Translations under genes and position numbers: made by a program | Shown here: one piece after another, positions 33,706 through 42,200 of the stretch | How the letters are laid out: every line of letters starts with the position of its first letter | Position numbering within the stretch: the first letter of the stretch is position 1 | Notes under the pieces: generated by a model | The model's database searches: none | Told to the model about the DNA's origin: nothing | What the model saw: only the letters and a program-made list of their open reading frames with translations | NCBI GenBank assembly: GCA_964629965.1 | Contig: CAZVRZ010000008.1 | Coordinates: forward strand, 1 to 64,000 | Source: CAZVRZ01 sp964629965 | Lineage (GTDB): Bacteria; Chloroflexota; Anaerolineae; Anaerolineales; UBA4823 | Length of the DNA stretch: 64,000 bases | Direction: 5' to 3'

Positions 33706-35781
33706 GTGAAAACGAATCCACCGTTGTACCTGGGCGCATCTTATTACCCTGAACACTGGCCCGAAGAACGCTGGCCCGAAGACATCCGTCTGATGAAAGA
33801 AGCCGGCCTGACCGTGGCACGCTTGGGCGAATTCGCCTGGTCTACCATGGAACCGGCACCGGGCGAATTCCACTTCGATTGGCTTGCGCGCGTCATCAGC
33901 CAGCTCGCCGAAGCCGGGATCGACACCGTGCTAGGCACGCCCACCGCCGGCCCGCCCGCCTGGTTGGTGCAGCAATATCCCGATATGCTGGCGATGAACG
34001 ATCATGGGCGGCGCGCCCAGGTGGGCAACCGCTGCCATTACTGCGTCACCTCGCCCGAGTTCCATGCCGCCGCGGCGCGCATTGTCTCTGCCATGGGAGA
34101 GCGCTTTGGCCCCAACCCACACGTCATCGGCTGGCAGTTCGATAACGAGTACAACCGCGTCTGCTACTGCCCGCGCTGCCAGTCTCTGTTCCAAGGATTC
34201 TTACAACAGCGTTACGGCTCGCTAGACAACCTCAACGAGCGCTGGTCTACAAGTTACTGGTCGCAAACCTACTCGGCCTGGGAACAGATCCCCCTGCCCA
34301 TCGGCCTGCACAATCCCGGCCTGATGCTCGAATTCAAACACTTCATCACCGCTAGCTATCGCAAATTTCAGCGCCTGCAGATAGACAACCTGCACCCCCA
34401 CCTGCCCGAGCATGTCTGGATGACCCACAACTTCATGAAGTGGTTTGACGGCTACGATCACTACTTGATGAGTGCCGACCTGGACATTGCCTCCTGGGAC
34501 TGGTACGTGGGCCAGGGGCGCCATGATTACCTGTCCTCCGGCGCGCATCACGACCAGGTACGTGGTTTCAAACAGAAAAATTTTTGGCTCATCGAGACCC
34601 AACCCGGCAGCGTCAACTGGAAGCCGATCAACACCATGTTGGAAAAGGGCGAAGGGCGCGCCATGGCCTGGCATGCGGTGGCGCATGGCGCAGATGCCAT
34701 CCTGTATTGGCAGTGGCGCTCGGCCCTGGGCGGGCAAGAACAGTACCATGGCACACTGGTCGACCAATCTGGCCAGCCGCGGCTCTTTTATACCGAAGCG
34801 CAGCAGCTTGGCGCAGAATTTACCGCCCTATCGCCCCTGCTGGCAGGCTCCACGGTCAAAGCCGAAGTGGCCGTGCTCAACGATTACGACAGCATGTGGT
34901 CGCTGCAATGGCAGCCCCACCACCGCGACTTCGATTACGTGGAACACCTTCTGCACTACTATCGCCCTCTGGCGGCAATGAACGTGCCCGTCGATATCAT
35001 TTCAGCGCGTGATATTTCGATGTCGGCGCAGGCAAACAATTCACTCGCCAAATACCGCCTGGTGATCGCCCCTGCCCTGCTGCTGCAAAACCAGGCCATG
35101 GTCCAGGCCTTGACAGAATACGTCTCCAAAGGCGGGCACCTGGCACTGACCGTGCGCTGCGGCATGAAGGATGATTATAACGCCCTGCTGCCCCTGCGCC
35201 AGCCCGGCGGCCTGGCCGAGATGGCCGGCGTTGAAGTGGAAGATTACTATGCCTTGCTGGAGCCCGTACCCGTGACCGGCAAATGGCTGAACGGCCAATC
35301 CGGCCTGTGGACCGAGAGACTGGCCGCCATCAAGAAGAGCGTTGCAGTCATCGCCCGTTACGGCAAATCGAATGGTTGGCTAGATGACCAGATTGCCATC
35401 AGCGTCAATGTACACGAGCGCGGCCTGGTCTACTACGTGGGCGCTTACCTGGATGCAGCCGCCCAGGAAATGCTGCTGGCCCGCATGCTCAAGACAGCCA
35501 AGGTGACCACCATCAGCGCTCCAAAGGGTATCGAAGTAGCCCGTCGTACCACTACCGCAGGCGAGCCAGTGTACATTGTCATCAACCACACCGCTGCCGA
35601 ACAAACCGTTCGCATGCCCTGGCCTGTTTTCAACCACCTATCCAAAGTTCCTGGCGCCGCGGCGCCCTTGAACGCAGCGGAATTTACCTTATCCGCCTAT
35701 GGGGTGGCCATTGTCACACCTGATCTGAGTACAACTCCTGAGTTGAGTACAATTCCTGGGCAGAATAATGACACCCGATGA
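33706..35781 (+). CDS. GH42 beta-galactosidase
   Basis: A 691-residue GH42 enzyme with no signal peptide. It opens LGASYYPEHWPEERWPEDIRLMKEAGLTVARLGEFAWS, diagnostic of the family. The acid/base is E148 in GWQFDNEYN and the nucleophile E297 in WLIETQPGSVNW. The Zn-type cysteine cluster appears as NRCHYC and VCYCPRCQSLF. A trimerisation domain and a C-terminal beta domain follow. Translation probably starts at GTG 33706, one base after the stop of the permease gene. The C-terminus (LSTTPELSTIPGQ) is encoded by two family A repeats. It overlaps the ATPase gene by 14 bp. Confidence 0.93.
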   Translation: MKTNPPLYLGASYYPEHWPEERWPEDIRLMKEAGLTVARLGEFAWSTMEPAPGEFHFDWLARVISQLAEAGIDTVLGTPTAGPPAWLVQQYPDMLAMNDHGRRAQVGNRCHYCVTSPEFHAAAARIVSAMGERFGPNPHVIGWQFDNEYNRVCYCPRCQSLFQGFLQQRYGSLDNLNERWSTSYWSQTYSAWEQIPLPIGLHNPGLMLEFKHFITASYRKFQRLQIDNLHPHLPEHVWMTHNFMKWFDGYDHYLMSADLDIASWDWYVGQGRHDYLSSGAHHDQVRGFKQKNFWLIETQPGSVNWKPINTMLEKGEGRAMAWHAVAHGADAILYWQWRSALGGQEQYHGTLVDQSGQPRLFYTEAQQLGAEFTALSPLLAGSTVKAEVAVLNDYDSMWSLQWQPHHRDFDYVEHLLHYYRPLAAMNVPVDIISARDISMSAQANNSLAKYRLVIAPALLLQNQAMVQALTEYVSKGGHLALTVRCGMKDDYNALLPLRQPGGLAEMAGVEVEDYYALLEPVPVTGKWLNGQSGLWTERLAAIKKSVAVIARYGKSNGWLDDQIAISVNVHERGLVYYVGAYLDAAAQEMLLARMLKTAKVTTISAPKGIEVARRTTTAGEPVYIVINHTAAEQTVRMPWPVFNHLSKVPGAAAPLNAAEFTLSAYGVAIVTPDLSTTPELSTIPGQNNDTR
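35729..35756. repeat. family A repeats at the 3' end of the GH42 gene
   Basis: A half copy (CTGAGTACAACTC) and a near-complete GAGTTGAGTACAATTC in frame, forming the last residues of the GH42 protein. Confidence 0.75.
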
Positions 35782-36832
35782 TGTGATGATCGTTTGCGAT
35801 GGGCTGGTCAAGATCTACAAAGTGGCCAACCTTGAAGTTGTTGCCCTGCAAGGCCTCGACCTGGCTGTGAAGCGCGGCGAGATGCTGGGCATTGTCGGCG
35901 CCAGCGGCAGCGGCAAATCTACCCTGATGAGCATCCTGGGTGGGTTGGATCGCCCCACAGCCGGGCGCGTGTGGGTGGATGGCAATGATCTGCTCAAAAT
36001 GTCTTACGAAGCCATCAACAATTACCGCCGCACCAGGGTTGGTTTCGTCTGGCAGCAAGGCGCTCGCAACCTGATCCCTTACCTGACCGCCCTCGAAAAT
36101 GTGCGCCTGCCGGTGACCATCACCGCCCGCAGCTGGAGCAAAGAGAAACCGCACGCCGAGGCCCTGCTGGAGGCAGTTGGCTTGGGAGACCGCCGGCATC
36201 ACCGCCTGACGGAGCTGTCCGGCGGCGAGCAGCAGCGCGTCGCCATTGCCGTGGCCCTGGCCAATAATCCCAGCCTGCTGCTTGCCGATGAACCTACCGG
36301 CGAAGTGGATACCGCCACCGCCATCGGCATCTTCGACCTCCTGCGCGAGCTGAACCGGCAGTACGGCCTGACCACCATCATCGTCAGCCATGATGTGGGC
36401 ATCGCCCACCATGTGGACCGGGTCGTGGCCATCCGCGACGGCAAGACCTCCAGCGAAACCCTGCGCGCAGCCGTAGGGGCACAGAACACGGCGGGTGACA
36501 ATGAAGCTTTTGCTCGCCCGGGAATAACCCCGGCCGAGCCCGTCACCTTCGAAGAAGTGGTGCTGCTCGATTCGGCCGGCCGCTTGCAAGTGCCGCGCGA
36601 ATTCTTGGAGCAGTTCGACATCCACACTCGCGTCCATATCGAAGCCGTGGCCGATGGCATTCTCATCCGCCCAGCCAAGAGCGACGACGCACAGCAAACC
36701 GCCAAGGCCCAGGCCGACGATATTTCCACACCCTATTCACCCACCGAACAGCCAGGGGCCCGCGGGTTGCGCGGCTTGGTAAGCAGTATATTAAACCGCA
36801 AGCGACCGCCTCGCCGGAGGGACGATCAGTGA
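35768..36832 (+). CDS. LolD/MacB-type ABC ATPase with C-terminal AbrB-like domain
   Basis: A 354-residue protein. Residues 1 to about 230 are a standard ATPase: Walker A GASGSGKST, signature LSGGEQQRVAIA, Walker B LLLADEPTGEVD, switch IIVSHDVGI. A linker with a likely repeat-derived stretch (AAVGAQNTAGDNEA) follows. Residues about 259-303 (VVLLDSAGRLQVPREFLEQF...VADGILIRPA) look like a SpoVT/AbrB swapped-hairpin domain. That fusion is unusual for an exporter ATPase and might mediate dimerisation or DNA binding. It ends in a GTGA overlap with the next ATPase gene. Confidence 0.85.
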   Translation: MTPDDVMIVCDGLVKIYKVANLEVVALQGLDLAVKRGEMLGIVGASGSGKSTLMSILGGLDRPTAGRVWVDGNDLLKMSYEAINNYRRTRVGFVWQQGARNLIPYLTALENVRLPVTITARSWSKEKPHAEALLEAVGLGDRRHHRLTELSGGEQQRVAIAVALANNPSLLLADEPTGEVDTATAIGIFDLLRELNRQYGLTTIIVSHDVGIAHHVDRVVAIRDGKTSSETLRAAVGAQNTAGDNEAFARPGITPAEPVTFEEVVLLDSAGRLQVPREFLEQFDIHTRVHIEAVADGILIRPAKSDDAQQTAKAQADDISTPYSPTEQPGARGLRGLVSSILNRKRPPRRRDDQ

Positions 36833-37545
36833 CCGATACATCCATCGAATACATCATCCAAACTCAGGGTGTGCGGCGAGATTACCATATCGGAGATCGC
36901 ATTGTGCAAGCCCTGCGCGGCGTCGATCTGAGCATCCTGCCGGAAAGCTACGTGGCATTAAAAGGCCGCTCGGGCAGCGGCAAGACCACCCTGCTCAACT
37001 GCATCGGCGGGTTGGACCGCCCCACTGCCGGCGTGGTGAGCGTCTTCGGGCGCAACCTGGCCGAAATGGGCGAAGATGAGCTGGCCCTATGGCGCAGGCA
37101 CGAGCTGGGATTCGTCTTCCAATCCTTTGGCCTGCTGCCTACCCTGTCTGCCTACGAGAATATCGACCTGATGCTGCGCCTGATCGGCGTTTCCGGCAGA
37201 GAGCGCCGCGAGCGTACGCAGCACTGCATCGAACTGGTGGGGTTGACAAAGTGGATGCACCATCGCCCCCACGAAATGTCCGGCGGCCAGCAGCAGCGGG
37301 TGGGCATTGCCCGCGCCCTGGCCAACCGTCCCCGCTTGATCCTGGCCGATGAGCCGACCGGCGAGTTGGACAGCAACACCTCCCACGAGATCCTCAAACT
37401 GTTCCGCCAGATCGTTGAGGTCGAACATATCACCCTGCTCATGTCTTCCCACGATCCCCTGGTAGATAAGTACGTGGATCAAATCTTCCTGTTAAAAGAT
37501 GGCGAGGTGACGCCTTCTACCGCCATCGATCCCCCTCAGAAATAG
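36829..37545 (+). CDS. LolD/MacB-type ABC transporter ATPase
   Basis: A 238-residue ATPase. Walker A is GRSGSGKTT, Q-loop FVFQSFGLLPTLSAYENI, signature MSGGQQQRVGIARAL, Walker B LILADEPTGELD, switch LMSSHDPLV. It starts with GTG, overlapping the stop of the preceding ATPase gene (GTGA), so the two are coupled and could form a heterodimer serving the 952-residue permease. It is the last gene of the plus-strand block. Confidence 0.93.
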   Translation: MTDTSIEYIIQTQGVRRDYHIGDRIVQALRGVDLSILPESYVALKGRSGSGKTTLLNCIGGLDRPTAGVVSVFGRNLAEMGEDELALWRRHELGFVFQSFGLLPTLSAYENIDLMLRLIGVSGRERRERTQHCIELVGLTKWMHHRPHEMSGGQQQRVGIARALANRPRLILADEPTGELDSNTSHEILKLFRQIVEVEHITLLMSSHDPLVDKYVDQIFLLKDGEVTPSTAIDPPQK

Positions 37546-37817
37546 TTCAGCGCCTGCCCAGCACGCTGCCAGCCAACCCAACCAATCCGGCGCCTGCCGG
37601 GCGTGAAAAATCGCCAGGCGGATGGCAATTGGACCAGGCGGGGCTTTCAAGACAAAATACGAAAGCGAGCTGACGCCGTTCACCCGCACCCAGGATGGGC
37701 TGCCGCTGCAAGAACGCGTGGCGGGGGTTAGCTCTTGCCAATCGCCGGCCGTATAGTGAAACACCAACAAATCAGTGCAGGCCATACCCACCGGAATCTG
37801 GGTGCGGTAGAAAAGGA
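37546..37817 (-). pseudogene. possible C-terminal remnant of a secreted protein
   Basis: The reverse strand has an open stretch (IPVGMACTDLLVFHYTAGDWQELTP and following, up to WLGWLAA) that resembles the C-terminal end of secreted Ig-like proteins. It has no credible start: the open frame begins inside the tRNA terminator. It may be a decayed gene end left beside the tRNA, or chance. Nothing else is seen in this ~320-bp gap apart from the terminator. Confidence 0.3.
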
Positions 37818-37821
37818 TAGA

Positions 37822-37849
37822 AAACAAAAAATCTGCCGAAGCAGATTTT
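37822..37849 (-). terminator. rho-independent terminator after tRNA-Asn
   Basis: Reverse strand AAAATCTGC, tetraloop TTCG, GCAGATTTTTTG: a UUCG-capped hairpin with a U-run about 17 nt past the tRNA 3' end. Confidence 0.85.
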
Positions 37850-37865
37850 GAGGTGAAGTATCAGG

Positions 37866-37938
37866 CTCCTCAGCTAGGACTCGAACCTAGAACCTAGCGG
37901 TTAACAGCCGCCCGCTCTGCCGATTGAGCTACTGAGGA
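37866..37938 (-). tRNA. tRNA-Asn (anticodon GTT)
   Basis: The reverse strand gives a complete cloverleaf. The acceptor arms are TCCTCAG and CTGAGGA, the D-arm AGCTCAATCGGCAGAGC, the anticodon loop CTGTTAA with GTT, the T-arm GGTTCGAGTCC, and the discriminator G. CCA is not encoded. Confidence 0.95.
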
Positions 37939-37952
37939 ACAAGGCGACCGTG

Positions 37953-37981
37953 ATTATAAGCGGTTCATCCGGTCATGTCAA
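37953..37981 (-). promoter_or_regulatory. promoter of tRNA-Asn
   Basis: Reverse strand TTGACA (37981-37976), 17-bp spacer, TATAAT (37958-37953); the tRNA begins 15 nt past the -10 box. Confidence 0.85.
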
Positions 37982-38001
37982 GGTGTGCTGTTTGATAAAA
38001 C

Positions 38002-38790
38002 TCAGCGCACACGTCTCTTCCATTCATCTTTTAACTGCAATTGTCGTGGGCTCTCACCCGAGCCCAGGGAAAGAAAGTCGCTCAACAGGCGGTTGTATTT
38101 GGAAGGCTCATCCAGCATCGGGAAATGGCCAGACTGCTCAAATATAATGTAATGAATGTGTTCGGGCAGCGCAGATAATACCTCCTGCACCGGAAGTTGG
38201 ATCGCAGGATCATTTTGCCCATGAACCAGCAGGCAGGGTGTTGTGATCGCCTGGGAGATGTCGAGCATATTGGTATTTTGCAGGGTATCAAAAGACACCT
38301 GGACCGCTTGCGGATCAGTCTTGGGAGCTTCGACACGCGCCGCTTCGGTAACCGGCACCCGGCTCAGCAGCCAATCTGCCATTTCATCCATCGGCATCGA
38401 TCGTAAACGAGGATTTACGCTGGTCGATCCAAGAGGCATTTCGGTTAACAGAATTCGATCCACAAAACGCCCAAAGCGCGCCGCGAAACCCAAAGCGACT
38501 ACCGCACCCAGTCCATGTCCAATCAAAGCAATTTTGCCGATGCCCAGGGCTTCCATAAAGCTGTCCAGCAAACTTACCTGATTATCCAAGTCATATTTTG
38601 ACGGGCGCTTGGCCGACTCGCCAAAACCCCACAGATCTACCGCGTAAGCGCGATACCCAATCGAGGCGGCTTGCATGGTCGGCACCCAATAACGCCAGGA
38701 GCCGACCCAGCCGTGCAGAAAGATCAGCGGCCGGCCGCGACCCAAAACTTCGTAGTGTATGATTTCGCCATCCAGAGTAACAACACTCAT
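38002..38790 (-). CDS. alpha/beta hydrolase-fold protein lacking the nucleophile
   Basis: A 262-residue alpha/beta hydrolase-fold protein. The oxyanion motif LIFLHGWVGSW, the acid (HGQNDPAIQLP) and the histidine (EQSGHFPMLDEP) are present. The nucleophile elbow, however, reads GHGLG with Gly at residue 93 where Ser, Asp or Cys is expected. It is therefore probably not a classical hydrolase and may bind a ligand instead. It resembles the hydrolase at 50730-51561 of the same operon (both have YEVxGRGRP and DFWGFGES-type segments), which keeps its serine. Last gene of the ten-gene operon, 12 bp after the CheY-like gene. Confidence 0.85.
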   Translation of the reverse strand: MSVVTLDGEIIHYEVLGRGRPLIFLHGWVGSWRYWVPTMQAASIGYRAYAVDLWGFGESAKRPSKYDLDNQVSLLDSFMEALGIGKIALIGHGLGAVVALGFAARFGRFVDRILLTEMPLGSTSVNPRLRSMPMDEMADWLLSRVPVTEAARVEAPKTDPQAVQVSFDTLQNTNMLDISQAITTPCLLVHGQNDPAIQLPVQEVLSALPEHIHYIIFEQSGHFPMLDEPSKYNRLLSDFLSLGSGESPRQLQLKDEWKRRVR

Positions 38791-38802
38791 ACCCGTTGAC
38801 CG

Positions 38803-39177
38803 CTACTTTCCGATTTTAGCTAATATTATTTTTACCTTTTCTGTCAGTTGATCCGGAGAAAAAGGCTTCAGGATATACTCCTCCGCACCAGCTTCCAGAC
38901 CGGTTTGTACCTCAGACTCCTGTCCTTTTGCAGACAAGAAAACAACAGGGATATTTTTAATATGATCTTCTTCCTTCATCTTCTTGCAGGCCTCGTAACC
39001 GGTCATCTTCGGCATACGCACGTCCATCATGATTAGGTCTGGAATCTCAACCTTCGCCTTCTCGTATGCCTCTTCGCCGTTGCAAGCGGCAACAACCTCG
39101 TGACCCGCAAAGCGAAGGGTAAAGGTAATCAAATCTCGAATATCACGTTCGTCTTCTGCTATCAATATTTTTGCCAT
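38803..39177 (-). CDS. CheY-like single-domain response regulator
   Basis: A 124-residue receiver with all key residues: acidic pair in ILIAEDERD, phospho-acceptor D52 (LIMMDVRMPKMTG), FLSAKG and K104 (YILKPF). There is no output domain. It lies 42 bp after the giant histidine kinase gene and 12 bp before the hydrolase-like gene, so it is the likely direct phosphorylation target of the kinase. Confidence 0.95.
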   Translation of the reverse strand: MAKILIAEDERDIRDLITFTLRFAGHEVVAACNGEEAYEKAKVEIPDLIMMDVRMPKMTGYEACKKMKEEDHIKNIPVVFLSAKGQESEVQTGLEAGAEEYILKPFSPDQLTEKVKIILAKIGK

Positions 39178-39219
39178 GGTTTTTACCTCATCCTTCTACC
39201 TGTACCTGCATCAGCCAGG

Positions 39220-42200
39220 TCAAGCTTCCTCAACTTTTCCGGGAACATATATGGGGAAAGATACAGAGAATATGCTCCCCTCGCCCGGAATACCATTACT
39301 TTCAAACCAGATACGTCCGTTGTGCATGCTTACCAAAGTTTGGACAATTGGCAATCCCAACCCGGTACCTGAAGTCGCCAACACCAAAGGATCTTCGCCG
39401 CGATAGAAGCGTTCGAACACGCGTCCCTGTTCTTCGGGTTTGATCCCTATCCCGTTATCTTTGACGTTGATTTGCACCACCTGATCCACCGGGAACATCT
39501 CTATGATGATCTTGCCGTTCTCCGGTGTGTACTGGTATGCATTCTCAATCAAATTATCAATGATCTGGCGAATTCTCTCCGGGTCGCCATAGATCATCGG
39601 CAAATCGTTTTGCCAAGCTCGCTCGATCGTCATGGGGCGCTGCTCGTCTTCCATGCGCCGGGTCATTGCTGTGATCACTCCATCGGCCACCTTGATCAGA
39701 TCCACCGCCTGGAAAGACAGGGTTACTTTGCCAGCTTCGATGCGGGAAACGTCCAGCAGATCATTCACCAGGATTGCCAGGCGCTCCGTGTTTCCCTTGA
39801 CCACTTCCAAGAAGTGAGCTTGTTGAGGATTCAACTGCCCGGCCGCGCCCATCAACATGATCTCCACATAACCTTTGATGGAAGTCATCGGTGTACGCAG
39901 CTCATGGCTAACGGTAGCAACAAACTCAGACTTTAACCGATCCACCTCGATCATGTGCGTAATGTCACGGAAAATGGAAACCGTGCCCAAGAAATCGTTA
40001 CGCAAACGCACCGGCGAAAGATGGACCGAGACCACCCGCCGGTCATCGAGATCGATCTGCTCGGCATACGTGTCTCCGCTGTAGCTGCCAGGGTCGGTAG
40101 ACCAGATCTGGATGGTCTCAGACCAGGAATGGGCCGCTTTGCCAAACAAGCCAATGAAACTCTCCAACGATTGGCCAACCACATCAGCGCGCTTCAAGTT
40201 CAGCAGCTTTTCCGCCGAAGCATTGAACATAGTGATCACCCGGCGCGCATCGGTGACCAAGACGCCATCCGCCACGGCCTCCAAGATAGCCTGTGAACGG
40301 CTGGTCTCAACGTGCTGCGTACGCAGCATATCTCCCAGGCGTTCTGCCTGATCACGGATCAATCCATACAATTGAGCATTATTGATCGTGATGGCGATCT
40401 GCTTGGCTGTCGCCTGGATCAAGTCAAGTTGATCTTCCGAGAAATGACCAACCTGGCGATGATAGAGCATTAACACCCCCAGGATATCTTCGCTCACGAT
40501 CAGGGGAACCGCAATCAGGCTGCGGTGCTGCTGCGAATCGTCACGCCGCAGCCAGCGCTCATCCTCTAGTAAATCGTCAACCAAAACGGGCTGCCGGTTT
40601 GAGATCACCCAACCAACCAGGCCTTCGGTGCGCTTCAGGCCAGACTGGCAGCCGCCTTTCGGCGCGGGTTCCATGTATTCGCTTAACGAGGCTCGCAAGT
40701 ACATATAGGCGCTGTCCGGCTGATTCAACATGATCACACTGTGTTCGGCGCCTATCGTTTCATTAATTACTGCCAGCGTACGATTCAAAACCATATCCAG
40801 GTCCAGGCTGGCAGACAGCTCGGCGATGATCGAATGCAGCGATTGGATCCGATTATGTTCGCGCGCCAGTTGTTCCGTCCGGTCGTTCACCCGCTGTTCC
40901 AGGTCGGCCGCATAACTTTGTACTTGAGCGAACAACTGAGCATTGTTCAAGGCAACCGAAAGCTGGTTGGCAATTTGGCTGATCAGGCGCATATGGGAAT
41001 CGCCAAAAGCATTGGGGAGAAGGCTCTGGATTGAGATCACACCCATCGTAGCGCCGCGCACCACCAGCGGCACGCCCAGCCAGCAGTGATAAGGATCGTC
41101 TGGGGTTACCCGCACATCCTCACCAGCCAGGTCATGCGTCTCTGGCGCCAATAGGGGCTTGCTGGTCCGAATAACCTGTTCGCAAAAACCGCTGCTGCCG
41201 CTTTCCAGAAGCTCACCCTCCAGGCGCTGCCCCTTCTCCGCTGTATGCGCGACCAGCTTGCCAGTCTCATCCATCAAAACCAACAATGATCGATCCGGCT
41301 CCAGCAGGCGGTCTATTTGTTCGAAGGTGATATCCAACAAACGCCTCTCATCCAACACCTGGGTGAGGTTCACGCTCAGATCAAACAGAGAAGCCAACTC
41401 GGCTGTGCGTTCTTGTGTTTCGGCAAACAGGCGCTCGGTTTCAATAAACAGGTTGGCGTTTTGCATGGCCACGGCTGCCTGGTTACAAATCGTCAGAGCC
41501 AGCTCCACTTCATCGTGAGAAAAACGGTAACCCTTTTCGGCATGCGTGATCACCACACCGATCATCCGATTGCTTACTGCCAGGGGTAGAATGAGCACCG
41601 AGCCAGTCCGGCGCGCCTTGAAAAACTCTCGCAGCGATTCCAGGTCCGCCTCACTGCTCACATCATCGGAGGAGAATACACCCAGAGACTCTCGCAAGCG
41701 ATCGAACAACGGGCTGGGAGGCATAGCCAGCGGCAGCGCTTCAGAGCGCTTCGGATCCTCAGCCTGCAGAGCCAGCGCTCCTGCCAGGTCGTAGGTGATC
41801 ACCGATACCCTGGTGCTGTGCACAGCTTTGTGCATCTCTTCCGAGGTAGTCTTCACCATCGACTTGAGGTCCAATGATGCACTCAAGGCATTCGAAAGGC
41901 GGTTCAACAGAGAGAGACGCTGAGAACGCTGGTCCAATTCTCCCGCCCGGCGTACGCTGTCTTCATAAAGGCGAGCATTCTCCAGCGTAACCGCTGCCTG
42001 GCTGGCAAGGGCGATCATCGCCTGCACATGTTCGTTGCGATAAAAATGCGGCTCAATTTTCTCCAACACGATCACGCCGATCACTTCGCCCTTCGACAGC
42101 AGCGGCGCTCCGAGCCAGGAGAGATACTGGTGTTCCAACAACGAGGGGAAACGGACATCTTCGCGCACATCGCCAACCGAAAGCGGTTGGCTGGTGGTGA

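Noticed and set aside
37866..37938. Direct repeat of the tRNA-Asn 3' end as an att site
   Set aside because: I found no second copy of the tRNA 3' segment in the window and no integrase gene.
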